A DNA stretch of 64,000 nt from Campylorhamphus procurvoides. Taxonomy: Eukaryota; Chordata; Aves; Passeriformes; Dendrocolaptidae. This document shows, one piece after another, positions 34,021 through 47,169 of this stretch. The stretch is taken from positions 17,799 to 81,798 of the forward strand of contig WBMV01000787.1 in assembly GCA_013396655.1 (NCBI GenBank), given 5' to 3'. The notes under the pieces were generated by a model that saw only the letters and a list, made by a program, of their open reading frames with translations, was not told the origin of the DNA and did no database searches. The translations under genes and the position numbers were made by a program. Positions within the stretch are counted from its first letter, which is position 1, and each line of letters starts with the position of its first letter.

Positions 34021-34504
34021 TCATAAATTTGGGATGCTCCAAAGGCAGCCCCTCATCCAGCTGGGAATGCCTGGGAGCTGCAGGGGAGGCTGGAAGGGCA
34101 GCCTGTGCTGCCTCCAGCTGTGCCCTCAGCTCTCCACACAGCGATGTGCTGGATTAATTTTTTATTTCCCAATTAGTTTGTTCCCAGCAGCTCAGCCACG
34201 GCTCTTGTGCCATCTGCTGACCGAAGGCTCCCACCACAGCCCGCACCCACCTCCAGCACCTCCTTCCCCCTCCTGGCTCCCCCTCCTGCTCCCCCCGTAG
34301 CTAAAAACCTCGTTGGGATTTGGGATAAATCCCAGAAAACCCAAAAGGGGGGATATTCAGCTCCTGGGTGACCCCTCTGCAGCCACAGGGGAGAGGAGGG
34401 TGGGCAAAGGCTGCACCTGGAGGGTTTCAGAGCTGGTTTTTGGGGGGGAAAAGGGTGGGAGAAGGAAAGGTCTGAGCCAAACATCCAGGTGTAGGAAAAC
34501 AGAA

Positions 34505-34580
34505 CATTTTGGGTTGGAAAAGACCTTTAAGTCATCGAATACAACCTTAATAAATCCATAAATCCAACAGTCCAAATGCT
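34505..34580 (-). mobile_element. Short CR1 fragment
   Basis: TTGGGTTGGAAAAGACCTTT, then AAGTCATCGAATACAACC. It directly precedes the 10-bp array. Confidence 0.65.
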
Positions 34581-34639
34581 GGGAAGGGGATGCCCAGCAG
34601 GAACCACTGCAGGGCAATTGCTCAGTGCTTGCTAAGCAT

Positions 34640-34922
34640 TCCCAGCCCAGTACATCCCAGTACAGCCCAGTACAGCATAACACAGCCCAGAACAGCCCAG
34701 CACAGCCCAGTATAGCCCAGTACAGCACAACACAGCCCAGTACACCACAACCCAGTACAGCCCAACACAGCCCAGTACAGCACAACCCAGCACAGCCCAG
34801 TAGAGCCCAACACAGCCCAGTACAGCCCAACACAGCCCAGTACAGCCCAACACAGCCCAGAACAGCCCAGTACACCCCAATACACCCCAGTACAACCCTG
34901 CACACCCCAGCGCAGCCCAGCA
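34640..34922 (-). repeat. 10-bp-period array, G3N7 on the minus strand
   Basis: About 28 units of CCCAGTACAG / CCCAACACAG type. Read on the minus strand this is GGG followed by seven bases (mostly CTGTACT or CTGTGTT), repeated with hardly any length change. Confidence 0.9.
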
Positions 34923-36684
34923 CAGTGATCCTGGAACATGCAAAGCAGTAGAAATTCTCCTGCCAGCTGCAGACCCTGCGGGTTCCCTCCTCCCCCGGGA
35001 CCAGCCGGGGGAAGGAGCAGGGATGCTCCCACCAGCTGTCTCCTCACAAAAGTGACAGACAAGGACCGAGAATGCGATTTTCTGAGACCAGATCTCCTCC
35101 ATCTGCCAGCACCGGGCGACACTGAATTATTCATGACACTTCGCCAAAATTATCCCGCCTAAAAATAACTCCTGCGCTGAAAAGATGCTCGGAGCACTTT
35201 GAACACCGAGCGGTATTTTTGTCTCCCGAGCGTGACACAGCAAAGCCCTAAAAAATCAGCAAGTCCTCCCTCACCCAGCGCTGACCCCCTGCTCTGGAAC
35301 AGCAACAGGAGCACAGGGGGGATTTGATTTTCGGGTTTCAGTCCTCAGTTTTAGAGTTTGGAGAAGAAAAGCTGCACATCTCGGCTGTCCAAGCAGAGGG
35401 CACTGCTGGCTCAGGATTCGAGCCAGGGGTTAAAGGCAATCCCAAAGTCCTTCTGGCACTGCAAACCTCTCCTTCCCCTTAATCCCCCTGATTGCAACAG
35501 GTCCCCCCAAAATCCAGGAATAAGAGGTTAAAAGATGGTCCTAAAAGCAGGTTGGAGAGGGCAGTGACACAGAGCACCAGAGAAGTGCTGTCTGGGCTCA
35601 AAACGGAAAAAATGGGCAGAAAAAGAGATAAATAGAGCAGGGGAGGTGACAGCCTGCCCAGTTTGGGGCTCCAGGCTCTGCTTGCCCTTCATCCCATCCC
35701 AGCATCCTCCCCCCAGCAGGGTCGTGGCTCCATCCCAGAGCCACCAAGTAGGTTCTCCATGAAGAATTCCCAAAGTTTAATTTCGTATTTTCATGTTTTT
35801 ATGCCACAGATTCTGAAACAAAGCACATTTCCCTGCTTTTTCCACCCCCTGATGTCTACCAGGGAACCGTGGAGAGGGAAACTGCTACCCCTCACCCTCC
35901 TCCAGCTCACTCAGTGCCATCGCTTCCATTTTCTCTGCTTTTTGCTTTATTTCGCTGATGTAAAAGGACAGAAAGTAGCTGGGAAAAAGCAAAGGATGTA
36001 GGAAACCCTTTTAAGTTTAGTTTCAGCTGCATCAAAGCATTCAGAGTCCTTAGAGGTGTCTATACCTGTGCTCTGTGCTTGCAACACCTCGTGCACCCCC
36101 TCGGTCATTACTCCCTTTATTGCCATTATATTCCAATTATTCTCTTAGTTAATATTGCCGTTATTTGAGCACTTTAAACCCAAACCCTCCTGGCAGGACA
36201 GCGGTGCTGGGGGTGGGTTGGCAGAGTCAAGTTTCCAGGGTTTCGGATGCTCCTCCGACATCGCAGCGGGATCTTGATGCATCCCCGAAATGAGATACTT
36301 TGGGAGCCGCGATTGCGCTCCTGGCACCGAAATCCCGCCCTGAAATCCCGGGCAGCTTTCTCCTGCTTTCATCTAACCTGGTTAAGGGGACGAGTTATGT
36401 CCCTGGAGGGCCGGAACGAGATTAACTCCTCGCTCCAAAAGGAGCCCGTGATTTATGGTGGCTGGGCTGGATCCTCCCAGTCTTCATCCCGGGAATTCCC
36501 TGGGGGCATCTCCGTGCCCAAATGTGTCTGCCAAGAGCTCCTGGATGCCCCTGGCACCGGGAAAGCTCCGGGACAGGGCAGGGAGCAGAGCTGGGGATTT
36601 GGGGGGGATTTCTGAGCTTCATCCGAGCACCCGAGAGGCTGCTCTGCAAGAAGGGAGGGCTGAATGTGAGCCAGGGTGGGCACT

Positions 36685-36970
36685 AATCTAAATTAATTAT
36701 CCCATTATTATCAATTAATTTATTAGGAATTTTACATATGGTTATGCTTTTGTATTTCATTATAGTGTCATAAGTTATTATAAGAAAATACAAACCGTAT
36801 TAATAATATATTATCTATAATAATATTATCTATAATAATGTTATCTATAATAATGTTATCTATAATAATTATATGTGATCTATAACAATGATATGTGATC
36901 CATAATAGCTACATGTTATATAATAATTAATAATGAGTATAATGAATAAAAATTTATCAATCTAAACTAA
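36685..36970. repeat. AT-rich repeat (TCTATAATAATGTTA)
   Basis: A 15-bp unit, TCTATAATAATGTTA, occurs several times at about 36820-36870 inside a longer AT-rich tract. Confidence 0.85.
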
Positions 36971-38626
36971 ACTAATCCTGCCACGGTCCCAGCTGCTAAA
37001 ATCCATTTTCCCTCACTGTCCCCCGACCCAACCCACCCAGCGCCTCGTCCCTCCGCAGCTCCTGAGAGCCAAATCCAGCCATCCCATTAATCTCGGAGTC
37101 ATTAGGGGTGGATAAAGGTACTTACCCCAATTCCTTCCTGCTCGTCTCGCTCCCAGCCAAGCATTTCAGTCGGCGCCGCCGCCTCCCGCCCCGAGGTGTA
37201 AAGTTACTCCTCTTTGCCGCTGCTGGCCCCAAACAAGCCCCTTTTAGACGTGGCAATGAATCCAGCCGGGAATGGGAAAGGGCTGTGCGGGTGGGACCCG
37301 GCCCTGGGTGCGGAGAGGGGGTTGGAGGAGGTGACTTGGTGGTATAATAAGAAATCATTATATATATATATAAAATGATATAAGTAATAGGCCAAAATAC
37401 TTGAAATAAAATAATGTTAACCCCAAACAGCCCACTTAACACCTTTGTCCTTTTGGAAGGACTTCTCCTGCCTGTATTCCAGTGCTGATGGAGAAGAGCT
37501 GATCCTGGGCTGGAGAGTCCTCCTGGCCTTTCCTCCTTCATTTAGGGCTCAATTTTCAGCCCTTGAAGGAGAAAGGAAACCCCAGCCAGACTTTGCGGGG
37601 TTTCCACCCGGATTTGGAGTGTGGAATGATTTCAGGCTGTGGTTTTTTGGGATGAAACTGCCCAGGAACACAGGGAAGGGCTGCGTGGGCAGGAGGCTCC
37701 AGCGCCAGGAGCTGCAATGTTGTTCCTTTATGGAATTGGGAATTCTGGGGCCTGGGCAGCAAGTGTGACAGCCCAAAAGACCCCAAAAAAGAGCCATCTG
37801 AGGGCTTTCTAGGAGGAAGGAGACCCCTGAGCAGGGCCTGGGCTTTCCCCCACCAGCAGATGCTGAAGGGATGTTGCACCACGAGCCCACAAAAGCATCA
37901 CCTCCCACTGCCAAACCCCTCCAGGGACGAGCTCGGTGCTCCCCACGACGTGTCCAGTCATAATTCCCACTTCACACCCGACAATAGGAACCTCGGGACC
38001 CCAAAAAGGCTTGGCTTGGCTTGGACCTCCCAGACCAGCCCGTGTGCAGGGATGTCCCACGGGTGGGAGCGCACACGGGGCTGAAACCACGGCCCAGGGG
38101 GCTGGGAACGAACCCGTGTGTTCCACCGCAATGAGGGCCGATCTCGGGGGCTCTCAGCTCTTTCCTCCCCGAGCCACTGTATTTATTTTCCCTCCTCTTC
38201 CAGCCCCTCACTTCCTTGCCTGCCTTTGGCTGGTTTATTTATTCAGGCTGCCCTACCGGCCCGGTTTGGTTATTTCGGTGCTGCGGGAGATCCCGACGCA
38301 GCCCCGACAGCGGCGAGCGCGGCTCTGTCAGGGCTATCAGCAAACACCAACCCTTGAGGCCAGTCAGGAATTTTAATTGAAATCGCCGCTCCCTGCGCTC
38401 CGATAAGGCCCGGCATCACCCCACGGGGTACCAGCACCGCACCCCACTCCCCAAACTCATGCGGGGTGCCCTGGCCCCGCTCCGTGCTCTGGCGCGGGTC
38501 TGCCGGCTCAGTGCCCGCCCAGCGAGGCAACACTGGGACATACTGGGAGGTAACTGGGAGCTGTCCCCACGTCGCTGGAGCTCTCCAGCATCCCCCCCTC
38601 CCGCAGGAGCTTGGTGGTCTGCGCTC

Positions 38627-38643
38627 CTTATCAGCCCTTATCT
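38627..38643 (-). promoter_or_regulatory. Paired GATA-type sites upstream of NKX2-6
   Basis: Two TTATC cores (reverse of GATAA) lie 10 bp apart, at about 38628-38632 and 38638-38642, roughly 400 bases upstream of the NKX2-6 start codon. A third GATAAGG in the opposite orientation is at about 38402. NK2 cardiac genes are known GATA-factor targets; function here is inferred. Confidence 0.4.
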
Positions 38644-39029
38644 CCCGGAGCCGCTCGCTAATGTGACCTTAATGGAGCTAAATCGACTCGATTTGTTTTA
38701 TTGCGGCTTAGCCCAAACCCCGCCAGCCCTTTCCCCCCTCCCGCCCTTCCCGCTTCCCTTGTTTTGGAAACACCGGGGGAAGGGGCTGCTCCTTCCCCGG
38801 AGCTCACGGGGCAGCGCATGGGGAGCATCCCGGGCGCCAGGGAGAGCCCTCCGGGGGTCTGTCCGTCCTTGCGCTGCCCCCCGCGCCCCCCGAGGAGCCC
38901 CCCGAGCCCGGTGGGACGGCGGGGACCGGGGGTGGTGCCCGGCCCGGCGGCTGCGGGAGGCTCAGAGACGGGAGCGGGGCCGGGAGCGCTCGGTGGCTCC
39001 GACAGCCCCGCGCCCCCCGGCGCCGGGAG

Positions 39030-39150
39030 ATGCTGCCCACCCCCTTCTCGGTGAAGGACATCCTCAACCTGGAGCGGCCGGAGGCGCCCGGGGCACCCCG
39101 CACCTCCCCCGGGCCCCGCACCGCCCGCAGCCCCGACGGGGAGGACGAGC
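39030..39150 (+). CDS. NKX2-6: NKX2-6 coding exon 1 (TN motif)
   Basis: Encodes residues 1-40 plus one base. The ATG at 39030 places the TN motif four residues from the N-terminus, as in other NK2 proteins. The exon lies in a CpG-rich stretch. Confidence 0.92.
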
Positions 39151-41388
39151 GTGAGTGACCCCCGGAGGGGATGGGGGTCGGGGGACAGCGGGACAGGGGG
39201 GGACCCCACTAAACGGAGGGGCAGAGGGGCCGGGGGGACCCCACGGAGCTGCTTTCGTTCCCCTGCAGTGGAAACCCGGTGGCAGCGGAGCCTCTCGTTC
39301 CATCCTCTCCCCTGCGCTCCCGCCGCTCCCGGTGGTCCCCGGCAGTTTCCTCCTTATTCCTATTTCCCCGGCTTTTTCTTCCAGGTTTGGGGTTTTTTTT
39401 GGGACATTTTCCGGGCACTCCTGGAAGCCCCGAAGCGGCCGCGCATCCCCCGGTGCGCCCCGGGGAAACGGAGCGGCCCGGGAGGTGGATCGAGCTGGGA
39501 CGGGGTGGATATAGGATATACCTGAGGGGTTTTCTGCCAAAAATCACCCATCGCCACCGTTTGCGATGACACAACCGCCCGTATCGATGCTCCGCAAATT
39601 GTCCCCGCTGGGGACGCCGAGGCACGACCGGCCCCGGGACGCGGGGGAGCTGCGGGGATGCTCCGGAGCGGTCCCCGAGGGGACAAGGGACGTGTCCCCC
39701 TCCTCCCCGCTGCTCAAATCCCACCAAGTTTCCTTTGCTCCTGTTTCCCCAATTCCCGGCGGCTGCAGAGCGGAGGAACGGGGAAACCAGTAGGAGCGGA
39801 GCGTGAGGCGCTGGGAGGCACTGGGAGGCACTGGGATACAGAGGAGAGAGGTGGAGAGGGCGAGGGGGGCCCGAAAAGGGCTCAGTGCGCTCCATCCCTG
39901 CACTCAGAGCCCTCCAACACCCCATTTCCCCGCAGCATCCCCTGGAATTCCCGCAGCTCCTTCCCGGGAACTCGAGCGCATCCCACCCGCCGGGAACGAT
40001 CCCTCCTGCTCCTCTGCCAGAGGAAAAATCTAAAAAAAACCCCCCAAACCAGCGAGTCCTCTGCGTCTTCTCTCAGATCTAACAATTTTTACTCCTTCAT
40101 CCCCAGCCCCTCCGGTTATTTGGTTTTGTTTAAATTCAGAGGGATGTGGGATCGCCCTTTCCCTCCATCCCTGCGGAGGGGGATGGCAGGGAAGGGGATT
40201 TGGGTTTTGGAACTCTCGAACCCGCCGTGTGTCCCCCTTGCCCCTTGTCCCTCAGGCTGGGGCAGCCCCGAAACATCCCGGGCATCCTTAGGAGGCACCA
40301 AAAGGAGTCGTATTCCAGAATTCATGTGACAGCCTCATTCTGCCCAAAGCATGGGGAATGTTCTTGAATTCCCATGAAACAACACAGGAAAGTTCGTATG
40401 AAATGTATCAGCTCTCAGCCTTAAATTTATTAATATATTAATCTATCACCGATCAGCCTTAAATTTATTAATTTAATAACTTATTAATTTACCATCAGCC
40501 TTATACTTATTAATGGAATAAATTATTAATGTATCAACTATCAGCCTTACATTTATCAACTATCAGCCTTACATTTCTCAGCAATCAGCCTGAAATTAAT
40601 TAATTTATTAGCTTACCAGTTTCTCAACTATCAGCCTTACATTTCTCAGCAATCAGCCTGAAATTAATTAATTTATTAGCTTACCAGTTTCTCAACTATC
40701 AGCCTTACATTTCTCAATGACCAGCCCTTCTCCTCCTCCTTTCCAAGGGATGCCGCTCCCGATTCTCTCCCTGCTGTGCAAACCCCCCGTCCCAGGGAAC
40801 AGGGATAAATTTGGATCTCACTTTGCTTTGTTTTTCTGCTTTGCTGCAGCAAAATGTTCGCCTCCCTCGGAGGGGCAGGGGAGGAAAAGCTCCCCCAAGC
40901 AGCGGCAGAGGAGGAAGCCCCGGGTTTTGTTCTCGCAGGCTCAGGTGTTCGAGCTGGAGCAGCGCTTTAAGCGGCAGAAATACCTGTCTGCGGGCGAGAG
41001 GGAGCAGCTGGCCGGGCTGCTGCAGCTCAGCTCCACGCAGGTGAAGATCTGGTTCCAGAACCGGCGCTACAAGTGCAAGAGGCAGCGGCAGGACAAGTGC
41101 CTGGGGCTCGCTGCCCACCCGCTGCCCCCGCGCAGGGTGGCAGTGCCAGTGCTGGTCAGGGATGGCAAGCCCTGCCTGGGGGGCTCGCAGCCGTACCCCC
41201 CCTTAGCCGGCCTCGCTGCCAGCCCCTATTCCTACGGCTCCTTCTACAGCGCCTTTGGCAGCCCCTACGGGGGCGGTTTGGGGGGGGGATACCCCGGTGC
41301 CACCCCCGGCAGCCTGGGCACCCCCAGCCCTGCCCAGCAGCACCCCAGGGCCCTGCAGGGGGGCACCGGTGCGGGCAGGTGGAGGTGA
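39030..41388 (+). CDS. NKX2-6: Homeobox protein NKX2-6, two coding exons
   Basis: An NK2-class homeodomain transcription factor, nuclear; family roles are in pharyngeal endoderm and heart development. Exons 39030-39150 and 40850-41388 join in phase 1 (donor GAGC|GTGAGT, acceptor TTGCTGCAG) to 219 residues. The tinman (TN/eh1-like) repressor motif [12 protein letters not shown] is at residues 4-15. The homeodomain spans residues 61-120 (RRKPRVLF to CKRQR) with N111 (position 51) and Y114 (position 54, the NK2 hallmark). The NK2-specific domain [17 protein letters not shown] is at 135-151. The tail is rich in Gly, Ser, Tyr and Pro. The linker between the TN motif and the homeodomain is only about 45 residues, so the protein is much shorter than human NKX2-6 (about 300). 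The symbol rests on synteny between STC1 and NKX3-1 plus the NK2 motifs. In chicken literature an NK2 gene named Nkx2.8 looks similar. Confidence 0.92.
39151..40849 (+). other. NKX2-6: NKX2-6 intron
   Basis: A 1.7-kb intron. The first 900 bases are very GC-rich and CpG-rich. 40395-40715 is an AT-rich tandem array based on ATCAGCCTTACATTT and its variants. The acceptor at 40849 follows. Confidence 0.8.
40395..40715 (+). repeat. AT-rich tandem array in the NKX2-6 intron
   Basis: Irregular repeats of ATCAGCCTTA plus (C/A)ATTT units interspersed with TTATTAAT. A 60-bp segment is repeated exactly at about 40560-40620 and 40621-40680. Confidence 0.8.
40850..41388 (+). CDS. NKX2-6: NKX2-6 coding exon 2 (homeodomain, NK2-SD)
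   Basis: Encodes residues 41-219, the complete homeodomain and NK2-specific domain, ending in TGA at 41386-41388. The acceptor is preceded by a T-rich tract (TTTGTTTTTCTGCTTTGCTGCAG). Confidence 0.95.
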
Positions 41389-41995
41389 GAACCTCTTGGG
41401 AAGGTTCCTCAGCTCCAGAGCCAGACCTGCAGCAGGGCAGGAGCCCAAGCCTGAGGATTTGCTGCCAGCCTGGACAGAGGGACAAGTCCAGCACATCCAC
41501 CCTCTTCCTGCGGTCCCTGAAAACCTCGGGAGGCAGGGCGGTGTTGCCACCCCAGCACGGAGACTTTGGGCCCCCGAGGGCTGAGGGTATTATATATTAT
41601 TTATTATGAAACAGCGATTTGGAGCCCGGCCCTTCCCTCTCCCAGGGGATTTGCTCCTCCGGGATGCCCAGCCATGAGGAGGGTGTGAACACTGGGTTTC
41701 TTCCTGAGGACAACAGGAAAACAGGGTTTGTGCACATCACTGCGCTTTTTTATGGACAGGATTTAAGGCTTTGAGTTCTCTAATCTTTTCTGATTTGTAT
41801 TTCCTCATATCTCCCAGCACAGGTGTCAATTCCTGTCTTTGTTGTTATTATTATTTGCAAATATAAACTCGATTAGTACAATTGTGGTTTCACTCTCTTG
41901 TCATTCCTGGCTTTGCATTTTGAATTTTTCCATCTGCAATTTTTGCACCTGAGCATCATAATCTCAAATAAAAATATAAAACACATATAAAATAG
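41389..41995 (+). other. NKX2-6: Probable NKX2-6 3' UTR
   Basis: AT-rich sequence following the stop, ending with AATAAA at 41967-41972. The extent is inferred. Confidence 0.5.
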
Positions 41996-43041
41996 TAATA
42001 ATTAATGCAGGAAGATGATCACCTTGTGGTCCAAGCTCAGGGATCTTCCAAGGTTTAACTCCTGCCATGGTTTAATCCCCACCAAGGTTTATCCCTCCCC
42101 TAAACTCCTGACAAGTGTTTTCAGCTCTCTTGGGATTTCTTTAATGGTGAAATGGGTTTGTGGGGCAGTTCAGAGGATCCCACTGTGGGTTGGTGTCACC
42201 TGAATAGTCCTAATGCCATCCCAAGAGGTCCAGGATTCCCAAATCAGGATCCAGCATCAAGTGCCTTGATTACACTTCTATATTTTTTATTATATATCCA
42301 TGCCTATATATTTATTAATCATGTCCCAGTGACACACAGCCAGCAGCTCACAGGACAGGGAAAAGATGCCCCCCTCAGCCCCTGTCCCTGCTGTCCCCTC
42401 TTCCCACCCCATTCCCCACAGCTTCTTCTCCCCCAGCGTTTGGCAAAAGGACTCGCAGGAGGCGATTAAGCTTTTATCTCTCATCCCACTCAGCCCCATC
42501 ACTCCAGCCTTCCCTCACTTCCCAAATGGGACATCACTGACACCCAGATCAAACCAGAAAATCCCCCTCGGGGAGATAACTCCCCATCCCGCTGCTCCCA
42601 GGCTTTGGAGGACACCGAGTCCCTGGAAAGGCTGGGGTCCTGCCCCTTCTCCTCCCCTTCATCCATCCACACTCACTCAGGGATATCTCCCCAAATCAGC
42701 CGGGTCCTGGGGCTCTGAACCAGCTGTGGAGCAGCCTGAGGACTCCGCAGGCTCCTTGCACTGGGAATTGCTGGTGGCACTGGGAAAAGCCCTGGCAAAG
42801 AGCAGCATCCCAGGGCAGGGGCTCTCCTGCAACACCGAGGGATTTGCCTTAGAGGTTCAGCAACAAAATGAGGCAAATCACAGGAAACTCCCCCAAAGAA
42901 ACGCAGAAATCGAGGAAGGAAAATCCTTCCCTCCCCAGCTCAGGAATAAAGCCTGAAAATGGGAATAATGAGCTTGGAGGGAGCGTTTGGACAACACTCA
43001 GGCACGTGGTGGGGGAGCTGGGCTGTTCAGTGCGGGGCTCT
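41996..43041. other. Spacer between NKX2-6 and NKX3-1
   Basis: About 1 kb without recognised genes or repeats; the two homeobox genes are close tandem neighbours. Confidence 0.6.
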
Positions 43042-43252
43042 CCAATCAGCCCCGGGAGGTTTGGCTGCCTCCAGGATAAATGCAGGGCAGGGAGAGTGGG
43101 AAGGCAGCAAAGCTCTGGGCAGGGACAGCAGCAGGAGGAGGAGGAGAAGGAGGGAGAGGACAAGGAGGAGGAGGAGGAGGAGGAGGAGGAGGAGGAGTGC
43201 CGGGGTGCTCCCGGGAAGGAGGCAAAGCTCGCCCAGCAGCGCCCCAGCAGCG
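43042..43252 (+). promoter_or_regulatory. NKX3-1: Candidate NKX3-1 promoter and 5' UTR
   Basis: CCAAT at 43042-43046 and a TATA-like GATAAAT near 43075 stand about 30 bp apart, upstream of a GGA/GAG triplet run (about 43134-43197) and the ATG. Assigned by motif spacing only. Confidence 0.45.
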
Positions 43253-44948
<1,696 letters not shown>

Positions 44949-45180
44949 AAAGTGGGGTTTTTTTAAAGCAGAAAATATTTTTCTTTAAATTCGGGGTTTT
45001 TTTAAGGCTGTGTCGCCCTTTCTAGTGCTAATTAAGGGGGGGATTCGAAGTAATGGGGTGTCTTCTAGTTCAGTACAAAGTTCTTGTCAGTAATAGTAAA
45101 ATAACAACAAAAAAAAGCCAAAAAATCCCAAGACTTTACCCCTTTAAGCATTAAAATAAAGCCTTTAATTCCACCTGCTT
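44949..45180 (+). other. NKX3-1: NKX3-1 proximal 3' UTR with poly(A) signal
   Basis: The first poly(A) signal after the stop is AATAAA at 45155-45160. A longer 3' UTR may extend to a stronger-looking end near 47190 (AATAAA at 47164-47169, followed by GT-rich sequence). Confidence 0.5.
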
Positions 45181-45204
45181 TATTGCAACGCCCTGGGTCG
45201 CCCA

Positions 45205-45355
45205 GAGAAGCTTTGGAGATCCTGGAAAGGTCCAGGGATGGGTTTTGGAGCACCCTGGGCTGGTGGGAGCTGTCCCTGCCCGTGGAGGGGGTGGGATGGG
45301 ATGATTTAAGCTCCTTTCCAACCCAAACTATTCCAGGCTTCCCTAATCTGCAGCT
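45205..45355 (+). mobile_element. CR1 LINE 3' fragment downstream of NKX3-1
   Basis: GCACCCTGGGCTGGTGGGAG, TCCCTGCCCGTGG, then CCTTTCCAACCCAAAC; sense strand. Confidence 0.8.
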
Positions 45356-47163
45356 TTCAGGGCAGAAAGGGCTGATCCAGCCCCAGAGACAGCGACTGTC
45401 CCTCTCTGCCCCTCCTAAACCCCCTCTGAGGGCAAAATAAACGCTCATGCTGGGCTGGCATGACTCCCCTCCCAGCTGGATAAGCTAAAATCAGGCTTAA
45501 AAATAGAAGAAAAAGGGCAAAACTGACATTTCTGCCATTAACACCATAATTACTAATGATTTTGAGCCCCCCAAGGTTTTCTGTGTGCAGCACCCGGGGC
45601 AATACATGGGATTTTTGGAGAATTAAACTTCTTTGTGCAACCCCTGATGGTGTTGGGGACGTGGATTTGGGGGAGATGAAGTGGGGAAGGGGCTGTGCCA
45701 GGTTCTCCCCCCCAAACCTGCCCCTGTGCCCTCGATGCCAAGGCTGGGGGTGCCCCAAGAGCCCGGAGAAGCCAAAGCAGGACGGGCACAATGGGGCAAT
45801 GACAGATGAGTTTTGCATATCCGGGTGTTGGCCCTGCTGGAACATTCCCTGTGTCAAACAGCACCAGCTCCCAGAGCTGCCAATTCCCTGCAGGGAAGGG
45901 AAATTTGGGAGCTGGAACCCCCTGGGCTTCCCACCTAAAGCATTCCAGCATTCTGTGAAACCACCCCCATTCAAGAGGATCCCTACAAGGCATTTTTTAG
46001 GGAATAAACTCCTGTTTGCACTAGCAGAATAGGTATTTTTATTATTTTTTTAATAGAACTAATCGTGCTTTAAAACTTTAGATGCCACTAATTCCAAGTG
46101 TAGAGATGAATAAAATTAAACCCTTGTTTTTCTGAGCTGGTGGAAGTCAGCAAAGCTCTGCTGGGACAAATGGAACCACCTGAAATGAAAATACAAGGAG
46201 GGTTTTTTTTGCCCTGTGAACCTCCCCCAAACGTCCCTGTGGTGCCTGTTTGCTCCAAGGGGGAATTAAACCCCTCAGTGCTGCCATTCCCTCCTGCAGC
46301 AGGGAAATACAGGCAATGAAATAACTCAGAGAAACTGCTTGGATTTGTCCCTTTTCCCAAGATTTTTTGGGAACTGCTCTGGCTCTTGCAGCTCCCAGAC
46401 CCAGCAAAGGCAAAGCTGCTGGAGGGATGGGGCAAAATTCCAGGGAAGGGAGGGCAGAACACACAAACTGAAGCCCTTTGCAGGAAATATGAGTTTTCTC
46501 TTGTTATCAAAGCTCCTCTCTGAGTTTGGAGGACACCCAGTGGCTTCCTAATTGTCTCAAAGTAACTCTTAATATCTCCAGATAACATTTTTCCCCCAGA
46601 TGCTGCTGCTTTTTAGAGGGGAAGGACATCTCCCCTCCACTGTTGCAATGTTGCAAACCCTGCTCTTTTATCCACTTATCCACTCCTTGGGACAACAAAA
46701 AGCTCTTTATGGCCTCAAAGTCGAGTCTTGGCCAGGCACAAACCCCTCCCAGGCAGCACCTCCTGCAGAATTCCCACATCCAGCCCCTCGGGATGCTGCT
46801 TCAATTAATTGTATTTGCACTAAATCCACTGGGTAAGAGCTCAGAGCATCCCAGAGCTGCCCCTGGAGAGGGATCACCGTGTCCTTTGCACAGCCAGGAT
46901 GGGAAAGTTACTCTGGAAGGACTGGGAAAATGAGATATAATGAGATATAAACTGAATATTAGATAGAAACTGGATTTCTGGGATGCTTCTTTGGGAAAAT
47001 GCTTTTGTCAGAGCTCTTTTCCCCCCCTGCTGATGGTTCCAAGCAGTGAAATACCCTCCTTGTGCTCCACATCCCAAACTCTGCTGCTCCAGTGCAAATA
47101 GTTGCTATTTTTGTACATATTTTTTGATACTGTTTGATCTGATGCTGGTCTGTGACCCTTTGG

Positions 47164-47169
47164 AATAAA
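47164..47169 (+). promoter_or_regulatory. Candidate distal poly(A) signal
   Basis: TGGAATAAAGAG after an AU-rich stretch (TTTTTGTACATATTTTTTG) and before a T/G-rich downstream element. It could end a long NKX3-1 transcript or an unknown non-coding RNA. Confidence 0.35.

Larger units (their letters stand above)
25031..38450. other. Intergenic region between STC1 and NKX2-6
   Basis: No gene recognised. It contains CR1 fragments mostly on the minus strand, an ATTATTAATCC-type array (25615-25965), a 44-bp minisatellite (28248-28374), the mosaic duplication at 32105-33888, a 10-bp-period array (34640-34922), AT-rich repeats (36685-36970) and a short TA run near 37360. Confidence 0.6.

Noticed and set aside
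34357..35134. Cys/Leu/Gly repeat proteins on the minus strand
   Set aside because: A by-product of the 10-bp array: a period not divisible by three gives similar open frames in all phases.
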